This document shows, piece after piece, positions 37,807-46,803 of a DNA stretch of 64,000 nt. Origin of the DNA: Mesorhizobium sp. B2-7-1 (GTDB lineage: Bacteria > Pseudomonadota > Alphaproteobacteria > Rhizobiales > Rhizobiaceae); the NCBI RefSeq assembly GCF_006440735.1, contig NZ_VFUA01000008.1, positions 1 to 64,000 on the forward strand. The letters run 5' to 3'. Each line of letters opens with the position of its first letter. Position 1 is the stretch's first letter. The notes beneath the pieces were generated by a model. It was not told where the DNA came from and ran no database searches. It saw nothing but the letters and a program-made list of their open reading frames with translations. The position numbers were made by a program, and so were the translations under genes.

Positions 37807-39759
37807 ATGACCACCATCGACACGGACACGACCAGCGACCGACTGCTCACCGAGGTTGAGCGCCAGCAGAAGTACCTGGACCGGCTTCCAGACGATTTCG
37901 CCTTTCCGCTCTTCAATGCCGCCCAGGCTCTCGAATCCCAGCGTCGCAGCGGGTATCGCAACACCGCCGCGGCCGGCCGCGAAATCGTCGACAACGCCAT
38001 GGAGGCGGGCGCGAACAGGATCGACGTCTGCTTCGGCAAGCCCAAACAGTTGAAGGCGCATCAGCGCGCCGAATCTATCAATGCGATCGCGTTCATCGAC
38101 AACGGCTCGGGCATGATCCCCAAGATGGCGCAGTATGCCCTGTCGTGGGGCGCCAGCACGCATTTCGATGATCCGAACTTCATCGGTAAGTTCGGGTTTG
38201 GACTTCCCAACGCTTCGATCAATCAAACCCGGCTCGTCGAGGTTTATACCAAGATCGAAGGCGCCAAGACGATCACGAAGGCGTGGCTGGATGTGCGCGA
38301 AGTCAAAAGGCATGGCCTGCAGTCGATTCCGGAGCCGGTCGAGGCAGATTTGCCGGAGTTCGTGCAGACCTATCTCGACAAGAAGGGCCTCGCATTCGAT
38401 CACGGCACCATTGTCGTGTGGGTCGATCCCGACCGGATATCCTACCGCACCGCAGCGTTGATGCGCGAGCATCTGATCGACGACTTCGGCGTCACCTATC
38501 GGTACCTGCTGGAGAAGGTGGACCTCTTCGTCGAAGGCACGAAAGTCGAGCCCGTCGATCCGCTGTTTCTGACCGAAGGCGCCCGCTACTTCCTGCCGCA
38601 GGACAAAGGCGGCGCGGAGATGAGCGCGGATTGGAATATCGCGGTCAAGTATGTGCGCAACGCTCAAACCGGCCAGGTCGAGTTGACCAAGGTCGGCGAC
38701 GCCGAAGAGCTCAATCGTGATGACCCGGACCTGGAGGCCGCAGGCGCGATCTATATCCGGGTCAGCCGGTTTCCCTACGGCTTCGCCAAAGACAATGCCG
38801 GCGGCAAGGCCGAGACCGATGCCCACCGCCGTTTCGAAGTCCGCAAGACGCGTCGCGGCATGTCCTTTGTGCGAGCTGGTCGTGAGATCGAAACGGTGGA
38901 CGTCTTCCCCAAGTCGATGAAGGACCAGGCCAAGGGTCTTGGGAACTGGCCCTTGCTCCAGTCATATGCCTATCACTGGGGCGTCGAGGTGCGTTTCGAT
39001 CCCACTCTCGATGAAGTGTTCGGCATCACCAACGACAAACAGACAGTCAGGCCGACCGAGGATTTCTGGCGGTTGCTCGCGTCGGAAAAGGTCGATGCTC
39101 AACTCGGCCGCGAGCAGGCGTTCCAGCGCACGAACCGGAAGGAGGAGAAGGCAAAGCAACGTCAGGCCGAGGCGCGCAAGGCGGAACGGAAGACCAAAGC
39201 TGAAGAAGCGGCGGCCCGGGCCGACAGCGTGGGCGGCCAGAAGCCGAAGGTGGCCGATCACGCGAAAAGCAAGGCCAGGGCGGACTTTGACACCGAGGCA
39301 AAGCGCGTTGCCAAGGTGGACCAGATTTCGATCGACAATGCGCGGGCTGCCCTCGAAGCCGAGGCAAAGCGCCGGCCCTACGTCATCGATTTCTTCGATG
39401 AGCCGCGCGGACCGTTCTACAAGCCGGAATGGAACTTCGGCAGCCAAGTCGCGGCGCGCATCAATCGTGAGCATCCCTTCTTCCAGGTCCTCTATGCCCC
39501 ACTGCTCGGCCTCGCCAACGGCGACGAGGCGAAGCAGGCCCTCGACCTGCTGCTCATTTCGCTGGCGCGCGCCGAGTTGGGCGTCAACGACGAGCAGGCG
39601 GCGCTCTGGTACCAGGCGCAGCGCGAGCGGCAATGGAGCCCGTTCCTCGCCGATGCGTACAAACTGCTTCAGCAGACGATGGCCGCGCCGGATGAGGAAA
39701 CAGCCGAATCCGACGACGTTGAAATCCCGGCCGCCCCATCGCTCGAGAAGGTCTCTTGA
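37807..39759 (+). CDS. GHKL-family ATPase 1 (MORC/Hsp90-like)
   Basis: A 650-residue ATPase with the Bergerat fold in the N-terminal 200 residues: N-box REIVDNAMEAGA at 58-69, G1 FIDNGSGM at 96-103, and G2 lid GKFGFGLPNAS at 127-137. The middle domain contains FGVTYRYLLEKVDLFVEG and PVDPLFLT, blocks repeated in GHKL protein 2. Residues about 445-520 are a charged, Ala/Lys/Glu-rich coiled coil. The C-terminus is acidic. ATG 37,807 has a strong AAAGGAG 5-11 bases before it. Such ATPases act as ATP-gated clamps; some prokaryotic MORC-like relatives are found in defence islands. The role here is inferred. Confidence 0.87.
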   Translation: MTTIDTDTTSDRLLTEVERQQKYLDRLPDDFAFPLFNAAQALESQRRSGYRNTAAAGREIVDNAMEAGANRIDVCFGKPKQLKAHQRAESINAIAFIDNGSGMIPKMAQYALSWGASTHFDDPNFIGKFGFGLPNASINQTRLVEVYTKIEGAKTITKAWLDVREVKRHGLQSIPEPVEADLPEFVQTYLDKKGLAFDHGTIVVWVDPDRISYRTAALMREHLIDDFGVTYRYLLEKVDLFVEGTKVEPVDPLFLTEGARYFLPQDKGGAEMSADWNIAVKYVRNAQTGQVELTKVGDAEELNRDDPDLEAAGAIYIRVSRFPYGFAKDNAGGKAETDAHRRFEVRKTRRGMSFVRAGREIETVDVFPKSMKDQAKGLGNWPLLQSYAYHWGVEVRFDPTLDEVFGITNDKQTVRPTEDFWRLLASEKVDAQLGREQAFQRTNRKEEKAKQRQAEARKAERKTKAEEAAARADSVGGQKPKVADHAKSKARADFDTEAKRVAKVDQISIDNARAALEAEAKRRPYVIDFFDEPRGPFYKPEWNFGSQVAARINREHPFFQVLYAPLLGLANGDEAKQALDLLLISLARAELGVNDEQAALWYQAQRERQWSPFLADAYKLLQQTMAAPDEETAESDDVEIPAAPSLEKVS

Positions 39760-39762
39760 CGA

Positions 39763-39791
39763 GGACGGAGGCGCCCCTGGCGCCTCCGTCC
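39763..39791 (+). terminator. intercistronic hairpin after GHKL ATPase 1
   Basis: A perfect 13-bp inverted repeat, ggacggaggcgcc / ggcgcctccgtcc, with a 3-base cct loop begins 3 bases after the stop codon. There is no T-tract, so it may be an attenuator or an mRNA-stabilising hairpin rather than a full terminator. 153 bp follow before the sigma-like gene, with nothing else recognised in them. Confidence 0.7.
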
Positions 39792-39944
39792 CATCTACCC
39801 CACCGCACGCCATGGTGCTATCCTGGCCATGGTAGAGTACCAGCTCGAGACCAGTGTAGGCGCGGCCATGAGCCGCCATGTCCCCCGGACGCTGCAACGG
39901 CCTTCAAGCTGAGTTGAAGGTCACTGCAGCCAAAGGAGGACTCC

Positions 39945-40646
39945 GTGAAAAACGGCGTTACGACGATTCGCCTTGATGACTTGATCGAGGCCGCTCTTAC
40001 CAACAAGCCCTACAATCAGCAGCGTTTCGGCCGCGAGGTCGAGCGCTATTCCCGCCGGATCTCGAAAGCCCGCGCCCCCGACCTACCGGACGATCTCCAT
40101 GCCGATATCGCCCAGGAAGCCTTGGCGCTTCTCTTCAAGGCCGGCGCCGCCGTTCTCGCGACCGACACCGGCAAGGCAGCTCTCCGCAAGGCGGTGCTCA
40201 AGGCAGTTCGTATCGTCCGCGCCAGCTTCGCACCGCCCGGTCAACGGACGCGACCCGCGCCCGTTGACCGGACGCGAGTGATGGCCGGTGAACAAACGCG
40301 AGTGGCGGCCAGTGCGAAACCCGCTTCCATCGCCGCCGAGCATGTCGGGCGTGTGGTTGACGCCGGCGCGATCGAACGTGCCACCGTTGGCGAGGGCCTG
40401 AACCGGGCGATTGACTTCGACCGCCTCGAACATCCCGACGCAACTGCGGCCGTCAAGCAGGTCGAGGACCGGATGGAGATCGACTTCATCCTCGGCCAGG
40501 CGCCATCCCTTGTGGCGCGTTCTCTTCGGTTCATTCATATCGACGATGAACCCGTGGAGTTGGTCGCTTCTGCCGCGCATCTCAGCAGGTTTGCCCTGAA
40601 TCGGCAGGTCAAGGCCTTCCTGTCCGCCTGGCGTCTGGCGGCGTAG
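39945..40646 (+). CDS. sigma-factor-like protein between the two GHKL ATPases
   Basis: A 233-residue protein with GTG start and a near-ideal AAAGGAGG 5-12 bases upstream. The N-terminal part (DDLHADIAQEALALLFKAG, residues about 50-68) recalls sigma region 2 in which a helix follows 'D-x-x-Q-E'. The C-terminal part (DDEPVELVASAAHLSRFALN, then RQVKAFLSAWR, 201-230) reads as a region-4-like helix-turn-helix. The middle contains a low-complexity Arg/Thr/Val stretch encoded by imperfect tandem repeats (40,232-40,305). It may be an ECF-like regulator or simply a DNA-binding subunit. Its stop is 2 bp before GHKL ATPase 2. Confidence 0.6.
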   Translation: MKNGVTTIRLDDLIEAALTNKPYNQQRFGREVERYSRRISKARAPDLPDDLHADIAQEALALLFKAGAAVLATDTGKAALRKAVLKAVRIVRASFAPPGQRTRPAPVDRTRVMAGEQTRVAASAKPASIAAEHVGRVVDAGAIERATVGEGLNRAIDFDRLEHPDATAAVKQVEDRMEIDFILGQAPSLVARSLRFIHIDDEPVELVASAAHLSRFALNRQVKAFLSAWRLAA

Positions 40647-40648
40647 CG

Positions 40649-42361
40649 ATGTCCGGGCAGCGCCGATCGCTGCGAGGCGCGGGCTTCGGCCCGCTCCTCG
40701 AGGCGCAGAAAGCCTATGCCCGAAGGAGCGGGGCCCGGTCGAAATTTGGCCTGATGGTTCCGGAAGCTTTCGTTCGCGGCATCCGGGACCTCGGTTACCG
40801 CAGCAATGGCGACGCTGTGGCGGAGCTGATCGACAATGCCCTCCAGGCCCACGCCGACCGGGTCGACGTCGTCTTTGGCTACGAAGGTTCGGGCTCGACC
40901 AAGAAGCCGGTGCAAATGGCCGTCGTTGACAACGGCCACGGCATGGAACCGGCCATGATCCGTATGGCGGTCATGTGGGGCGGTACGCACCGCGAGAATG
41001 ACCGTGACGGGTTGGGGCGGTATGGATACGGATTGCCCTGCTCGTCGGTCAGCCTCGGACGCCGCTTCACCGTAATTTCCCAAGTTGATGGTGGAAGCCT
41101 ATCCGCCGTCGAGCTTGACCTCGATGACATCGCGGCTGGCAAATATACCGATGCCGAAGGCGACATTGTCGTTCCAGCCCCGCGGCCTGTGGCCCTTCCG
41201 GCCTTCGTTGCCGACCACATCGCCAATATTTATCCGGGCGGATGGACCTCCGGCACGGTCATCTTGGTCGAGAAGCTTGATCGCCTTGAGTGGTCCACGA
41301 CCCAGGGCATGCGCGACAATCTGTGCCGACAGTTTGGTGTGACGTACCACAAGCTGCGGGGCGAGGCTGCGCTCTATGTAGACGGTCATTTCGTCTACCC
41401 AGTGGATCCCCTGTTCCTGACCCCTGAATTCTCCCTCTACGATCTCGACGAGGAGAGGGCCCAGCCCTTCGACCCCGTGCGCGTCGAAGTGCGGGATACC
41501 CAGTCCGGAGCCTATCTCGGCGCGGCGACGCTTCGCTATGCGTGGCTGCCGCCAAGCTTTGGTTCCGTCGATAAGGAGCGCGACGCGGTCGGGCTGAATG
41601 CCAATGCCAGGTTCTCCATCCTCAAGGACTATCATGGCATCATCTTCAGCCGGAACGGGCGCCTCATCGACGTTCAGACGCGAACGCCATGGACGAGTTT
41701 CATCAACAATGATCGCTACATTCGAGTTGAGGTCGAATTCTCGGCGACGCTCGATGAGTTGTTCGGCGTCACGACGTCGAAGCAGCAGGTGACCGTTTCA
41801 CCTGCAATCTGGGACCTCCTGCGCGAGGCCGGGTTGCCCAAGGCCATCGAACAACTGCGCAGCAAGGTCAAAGAGGCCAAGGCAGAACGGCGCCTGAAAA
41901 CCCTATCGCCCGAGCCCGGCCAAATGCGGCTGTCGGAACGGGCTATGAGCCGGGCCAGCCTGCTGCGTGAACCGGCGCACTCCAATCCGCAATGGGATTT
42001 GGGTCTCCGTGTATCGCCTTACCGTTTGGATTTCGAACATGCTGCGGGCGGCCTCTTTTTCCGCACCGACCGCAGCGGAGGGGCCCGGACGCTTCATATC
42101 AATACCGCTCATCGCTTCTTTGAGGAGATTTACCAATCGCCGGCGGCAACCCCCATGTTGCGTTCGGCCCTCGAACTCCTCCTCTTCACGCTTGGCGACG
42201 TCATCCTCAACGAGGACAATGGCAGCGCGTCCGAGAGCGCGCATCGGATGCTCGCCTGGTCCCGCCGCCTCGATCTGGCTCTGCAGACGCTTGCAGATCA
42301 TCTCAAGTGGACGGACGAGATCGACGTTGGACAACCGGCTTGGCCGGAGGATACTACCTAG
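40649..42361 (+). CDS. GHKL-family ATPase 2, paralogue of ATPase 1
   Basis: A 570-residue Bergerat-fold protein: N-box AELIDNALQAHA at 58-69, G1 VVDNGHGM at 92-99, and G2 DGLGRYGYGLP at 120-130. It shares with ATPase 1 the blocks FGVTYxxL, PVDPLFLT and TLDELFGVTTSKQQV, so the two are paralogues that could form a heterodimer. It lacks the long coiled coil of ATPase 1. The gene begins 2 bp after the sigma-like stop, which indicates coupling. The last 70 residues are helical (LLLFTLGDVILNED). No DNA-binding domain was recognised. Confidence 0.87.
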   Translation: MSGQRRSLRGAGFGPLLEAQKAYARRSGARSKFGLMVPEAFVRGIRDLGYRSNGDAVAELIDNALQAHADRVDVVFGYEGSGSTKKPVQMAVVDNGHGMEPAMIRMAVMWGGTHRENDRDGLGRYGYGLPCSSVSLGRRFTVISQVDGGSLSAVELDLDDIAAGKYTDAEGDIVVPAPRPVALPAFVADHIANIYPGGWTSGTVILVEKLDRLEWSTTQGMRDNLCRQFGVTYHKLRGEAALYVDGHFVYPVDPLFLTPEFSLYDLDEERAQPFDPVRVEVRDTQSGAYLGAATLRYAWLPPSFGSVDKERDAVGLNANARFSILKDYHGIIFSRNGRLIDVQTRTPWTSFINNDRYIRVEVEFSATLDELFGVTTSKQQVTVSPAIWDLLREAGLPKAIEQLRSKVKEAKAERRLKTLSPEPGQMRLSERAMSRASLLREPAHSNPQWDLGLRVSPYRLDFEHAAGGLFFRTDRSGGARTLHINTAHRFFEEIYQSPAATPMLRSALELLLFTLGDVILNEDNGSASESAHRMLAWSRRLDLALQTLADHLKWTDEIDVGQPAWPEDTT

Positions 42362-42392
42362 CGGGGGGCACTTGATTTTGCGATAGAGTAAG

Positions 42393-42413
42393 CGGGCCGC
42401 TCCACGCGGCCCG
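42393..42413 (+). terminator. intercistronic hairpin after GHKL ATPase 2
   Basis: The inverted repeat cgggccgc / gcggcccg, with a tccac loop, ends in ttcgattctt. It lies between GHKL ATPase 2 and the DruA-like gene, with the next start 20 bp downstream. Like the hairpin at 39,763 it is probably an attenuating or mRNA-end structure. Confidence 0.6.
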
Positions 42414-42432
42414 TTCGATTCTTGGAGTTGCT

Positions 42433-44469
42433 GTGTCGGCGGACGATAAACTCTTTGGCCCAGGGCGGCAGCGCGCTTTCTCGCCATTTTTGGCACCGGA
42501 CGAGCGCCGCCAGCTCAATGAGGCCCTGAGGATCAGCGGAGATCTGCCGCGGGGTTTCGCGGACGAGTTGCGCGCCCTGGCCCGTCGCTATGTTGACGAC
42601 GGCGAAAGCGTAAAATTGCGTGCGCTGTGCCTGCTAGTTGCCGATCTGTGCGAACAGGGCTGGCAGGTCGCGGTCGAACAGGATCGGATCATCTTCGAGC
42701 CTCCCGGCCTCAAGCGCAGCGGCGAACAGAGCATTGAGGACGTCAAGGCCCGCGTGCGCGCGGCGCTGCAGACGGCCCGTCTGCGCCAACTGCGCGAGCC
42801 GTCCGTCCGGCAATTCCTCAAAAGGATGGAGCGATCGACGCTGCGGCCACAGGGTCGGACCTCCGTCCTCGATCTTATCGACGATGGCGCCTCCCTCGCG
42901 AAGGCCCTCAAGAAGGTGGCAGCGTTGCCGGCCGACGAGCGGGATCAGGCGTTGGCCACGATCATCGATCCGGTCGTCGAGATTTGCGAAAGCGGCGCAA
43001 AGTGCCGCGATACCGGCCTCGGATTGATCGATATCTGGCGGTATTTCCGCCATACCTGGGCGCATGAGTACCGCTCCGTGCCCGGACGGCAAATGCTTGT
43101 CCTGATCCGAAACGCCGCCCGACCCAATCGCCCGATCATGGGCATCGCCATGCTGGCGAGCCCGGTGATGCGGCTCGGTACCAGGGATCGTTGGATCGGA
43201 TGGCTGCGCGAGTCCGCTGAGGAAAAACTGCAGAGTGGCGAGTGGGAGCCGATTGGCTTTGCCAAGGCCGTGCGCAAGCGCATCGCCGACTCGATTAAGG
43301 CCATCCGCTGGGACGATCTCGCCAGGAAGGAAGAGATTGCTCACCCCTCGGAAACGGTGGTGTTTCGTCTTGAGCAGAAGGCAGCGGGAGCGGCCTTTGC
43401 GCGAGAACAGCAGTTGAAGGACCACTATGAGGATCACCACGACGAGCACGGTCGGGTGAAGCCTTACCGCGGCGATCTGAAGTTCGCCCGGCCAGACTCC
43501 GACTGGAAGGGTGCTTCAGAGGACCTACTTTTCGTCCGAAAGCGGGCCGAAGGCCTGGCGCAGTTGCTGTTCGCCAAGAGCGTCTTTCAAGCTGCGCATC
43601 TGTCCCGTAAGCCGTTCGAAGCGCTTGACCAATTGTTCCGGAGCAAGGACGGGCAGCGCGCCATTGACATTGCCCTTGCCGAGTTCCGCAAGGCTGGACT
43701 CTCCAGCGAGGTTGCCGATGTGTCGGTCTGCGGGGCCGTCCACCCCTACAACGAGCTTTTGGGCGGAAAGCTGGTCGCTTTGCTTCTCACCTCGACCGAG
43801 GTCCGGAACGCGTATGCCAAGCGCTATGGCGGCCAAACGAGCGTCATCGCGTCCCAGATGGCGGGACGGAAGATCTCAAAGCCGGCAAAGTTGCGGATTC
43901 TGACCACCACGAGCCTGTATGGTGTCGGCTCAAGCCAATACAACCGCCTCATTCTTCGAGCCGATGACCATTCGGAGTTGCCCTTCGACGTGGCTTGGGG
44001 AGCAATCGGCAAGAGCCTGACAGGGGGTTTCGGCACCCTGCACTTGGGGAGGGAGACTGCGCATGCGTTGCGCAGCATGGCAATTGCCCGTCACGACTCC
44101 CGGCGCGTTAATAACCGTTTCGGTGAAGGAACGAGTCCGCGACTACGCCAGATACGAGAAGGTTTGGACGCCCTGGGCCTAAAGAGCGATGCGATCCTGC
44201 ATCACGCCACTCCTCGCATTTTCTATGGCTGTGAACTCAGTCCGCACGCGCGAGATGCGCTCATGGGATTCGGCGTTCCCGAAGCTGCAGCACCTTCCGC
44301 CCGCGATTTGGCAGCCGCTTGGCGGCGCCGGTGGGTCGGGAATCGAATTCTGCGCGAGGACACGATTGATAGGCTTAGAGGACTAGGCGTTACGAGCGTT
44401 CGAGCGAGCCTACACGCCGACCCAGATGGGCAGTTCGTCCTACCCTTCGAGCTACCGTCGGTCGGATAG
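42433..44469 (+). CDS. DUF4338 (DruA-like) protein
   Basis: A 678-residue protein. The start is GTG at 42,433. Residues about 205-260 carry YRSVPGRQMLVLIRNAARPN and a GIAMLASP block; residues about 437-505 carry VHPYNELLGGKLVALLL, RYGGQTSVIASQMAGR and TTTSLYGVGSSQYNRL. These are hallmarks, as I remember them, of the DUF4338 family that includes DruA of type I Druantia. DruA itself is shorter (about 400 aa), so this is an extended form. No catalytic activity is established for the family. It follows the GHKL pair on the same strand, 71 bp after ATPase 2. Confidence 0.78.
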   Translation: MSADDKLFGPGRQRAFSPFLAPDERRQLNEALRISGDLPRGFADELRALARRYVDDGESVKLRALCLLVADLCEQGWQVAVEQDRIIFEPPGLKRSGEQSIEDVKARVRAALQTARLRQLREPSVRQFLKRMERSTLRPQGRTSVLDLIDDGASLAKALKKVAALPADERDQALATIIDPVVEICESGAKCRDTGLGLIDIWRYFRHTWAHEYRSVPGRQMLVLIRNAARPNRPIMGIAMLASPVMRLGTRDRWIGWLRESAEEKLQSGEWEPIGFAKAVRKRIADSIKAIRWDDLARKEEIAHPSETVVFRLEQKAAGAAFAREQQLKDHYEDHHDEHGRVKPYRGDLKFARPDSDWKGASEDLLFVRKRAEGLAQLLFAKSVFQAAHLSRKPFEALDQLFRSKDGQRAIDIALAEFRKAGLSSEVADVSVCGAVHPYNELLGGKLVALLLTSTEVRNAYAKRYGGQTSVIASQMAGRKISKPAKLRILTTTSLYGVGSSQYNRLILRADDHSELPFDVAWGAIGKSLTGGFGTLHLGRETAHALRSMAIARHDSRRVNNRFGEGTSPRLRQIREGLDALGLKSDAILHHATPRIFYGCELSPHARDALMGFGVPEAAAPSARDLAAAWRRRWVGNRILREDTIDRLRGLGVTSVRASLHADPDGQFVLPFELPSVG

Positions 44470-44703
44470 TTGACACCTCGACCGGTACCTCAAAATCCTG
44501 AGCCGCGTTGACGGGCTTACCGCACCGGCACTCGGCGCCTCGCGTGAAGGTGCGGCGTGACTGAGGCAAGGCTGGGAGGTCGGCTGGCGACGATCGATGC
44601 TGATTCGCTGCAGCCAGGGCTGTAGTCCTCGCGTTGACGCGCACAAGCGGTTTCGCGCAAAAATACCAGTTCCCTCCTTCCGCTTCCTGAGGCTCATCAC
44701 GTT

Positions 44704-46392
44704 ATGCCGGACCCACTGGTTTTCCCAACTTGGCGCGATTCGTGGCTGCCCATCGAGGGGATGCCCGAGTTGCTAGCAGCGGCTGACGCAGCTTTGCGGC
44801 AACGCCGAGCGGGCAACCACCGAATACCACTGTGGTCGGCCACGAGCCCGGACAAGGAAAATCTCGCCGTCGCCATCCGTGCGTTGCACGCATGGGCGGA
44901 GGGCGAAGCTCCCCCGGACGTCGCGGCACGACCACGCCTCATCCGACGCATCCATGACATGGTAAGTCCCGTTCTCCATGCTGCGGCGTGGCCGCGCTGG
45001 TTGCTTCTTGAGCACGCATTTCTAGATGCTTCGGCGACCGGCGATCTCCTATTCGCTGCGCTCGTGCTACGGACGCTGTGTGAGGAAGCGATCCGTCTCC
45101 ATGCGCTCGACATCGATGCGAACAGGCTCACAGTTCTGGCGGGATCGACGGTGAAAGAAGACGAGGATCGCGTAAAGCAATTTGTCTCATTTGCTTGGGC
45201 CTCGCTTGCCGGTCTCTCCATGAACACGATCATCGAGGGGGTGGGTTGGCCTTCCCTAAGTTCGACAGCAAAGGCAATGCCTCGTCTGGAAAGGGCGCGT
45301 GCCGCGCTCAACAGTTACGTCCATCCAAACTATGGAAGCCACATCGTTGCCCTTTACCCAGAGCGTTCTGCGGCCGCGAGGCTGGTCTTGGAGGCAGTTG
45401 CGACGGTCTACGAGGCATTCTTCGCGCTTTCTTGGTCGCAGAAGAAGCTAGTTGCTCGTACCTTACCCCACGGCTTGAGTCCGTCCGAATCTTGGAAGCG
45501 TACGACTCGTCGCTTCATGTCCGACATCCTGCCTGAGCTTCGACGAACGGCGGAAAACGACATGGTAGCCGAGGTGATAAAGGCGCCCGCTACGGTCGAA
45601 TGGCTCGCAACGGAAAGGAACGACTTGGAGGCCATTCTCCGTGACCCCGCAGCAGTCCCCCTAATCGAAGGCCTGCCCCGGAAGCCTCTAGGACCTCCAG
45701 ACGCGCACAAACTCGCGTTCAGAACATGGGAGGGCGCTCGTGCTGCTGACATTCTCGGATTCGCTGCTGCTAGGCGTGCCGAGCAGAATGTCGTTTCCGA
45801 GTTTCCGGCTGGCGCACCCGCCCCAACCGATCAGGTTCGATGGCTACGCTTCAATGCCCTTTGCCTCCAACTCGCCATGCTGATCGATCGAGCCAAGGCA
45901 GCAGCCCTCAAAGTGCAGCTTGTACGACAAATCGTGCAAGGAAACAGTTTGGCCATACCACTCTGCGTCCGATCCTTGATCGAGCATCGAGCGCTTGCTG
46001 TCTGGCTCCCGGCCAAAATTGGATCGGCACTAGACACAGCGGCCACCGAGATTCAAGCGGATCGGTTACTCCCGGAATTCGGCCGACAGGCCGAAACCGC
46101 CCTAGCTAACTTTCTGGCTAGTCAGGGGAAGGAAACCAGAGAAGAGCGGCGTGCTTGGATCATGAGTGAGCAAGGCGGTGTGCGCGTAGCCTGGCTGAAT
46201 CTGAAGAATATTGTGGAGGCAGCATTTGGGGAAAATGACCGGTTCCACAAGCTATATGCCCTATCCTCCGCCGCGATGCATGCGCGATCGTGCCGCGGAA
46301 TGGACTTCCTGCTTCGGGCCGCGGATTTGAGGGCTCATTCTCGTTACACCGGATTGCTCGTACTGGAGCGCCTCTGCACCTGGAATGAATAG
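44704..46392 (+). CDS. unknown 562-aa protein with HEPN/DUF5677-like features
   Basis: An all-helical protein without membrane segments. Two separated regions resemble HEPN-type or DUF5677-like folds: RAALNSYVHPNYGSH at about 200-214, and the pair CVRSLIEHRALAVWL with YALSSAAMHARSCRG near the C-terminus, where an Arg-Glu pair and a Ser-x-x-x-His motif face each other. Each could be one HEPN unit. It lies 234 bp after the DruA-like gene on the same strand, and the next gene starts immediately at its stop. Function unknown; an RNase-type effector is a reasonable hypothesis. Confidence 0.72.
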   Translation: MPDPLVFPTWRDSWLPIEGMPELLAAADAALRQRRAGNHRIPLWSATSPDKENLAVAIRALHAWAEGEAPPDVAARPRLIRRIHDMVSPVLHAAAWPRWLLLEHAFLDASATGDLLFAALVLRTLCEEAIRLHALDIDANRLTVLAGSTVKEDEDRVKQFVSFAWASLAGLSMNTIIEGVGWPSLSSTAKAMPRLERARAALNSYVHPNYGSHIVALYPERSAAARLVLEAVATVYEAFFALSWSQKKLVARTLPHGLSPSESWKRTTRRFMSDILPELRRTAENDMVAEVIKAPATVEWLATERNDLEAILRDPAAVPLIEGLPRKPLGPPDAHKLAFRTWEGARAADILGFAAARRAEQNVVSEFPAGAPAPTDQVRWLRFNALCLQLAMLIDRAKAAALKVQLVRQIVQGNSLAIPLCVRSLIEHRALAVWLPAKIGSALDTAATEIQADRLLPEFGRQAETALANFLASQGKETREERRAWIMSEQGGVRVAWLNLKNIVEAAFGENDRFHKLYALSSAAMHARSCRGMDFLLRAADLRAHSRYTGLLVLERLCTWNE

Positions 46393-46758
46393 ATGGATCA
46401 TTTGTCGGCAGCGGCCATCGCATCCGGTCGCATGGAGCATGCCGCAGCTTTTGGGGGTACGGCGGCGGCGGCGACAGACCGCATCGCCCAACAGATGTTT
46501 GGTCATTTCCAGGAAGCGTTCCTCCCAAGCCTGGACTATTCGGGAGATGGCACCAAAGAGGATCCTTTTTCTCTCGAGCCTCATCTCGAATACTATCAGG
46601 CTTCCCGCGCGCTGCTCATGCAACTGGGAGTCAATCCAGTTGAAGCCACGCGCGTGTTGGATCACGATGCGTCTGGTCAACTCTGCGATAAATGGCACGG
46701 GCCTGATCGAGAGTATTGGTTCAAAGCGCCGTTCAATCGAGATCCAGCTACTTCCTGA
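46393..46758 (+). CDS. unknown small protein (121 aa)
   Basis: The start codon follows the stop of the 562-aa gene with no gap, so the two are coupled. The protein has an Ala-rich N-terminus, FGHFQEAFLPSLDYSGDGTK in the middle and a Trp/Pro-containing end. It has no recognised motif and no transmembrane segment. It may be a partner or an immunity-type protein of the preceding gene. The sequence just downstream passes directly into the DUF2493 remnant. Confidence 0.6.
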   Translation: MDHLSAAAIASGRMEHAAAFGGTAAAATDRIAQQMFGHFQEAFLPSLDYSGDGTKEDPFSLEPHLEYYQASRALLMQLGVNPVEATRVLDHDASGQLCDKWHGPDREYWFKAPFNRDPATS

Positions 46759-46803
46759 ATAGCCGCTTGATCCGGCGCGAAGCGGCCTGAGGCTCGGCTC
46801 TCC

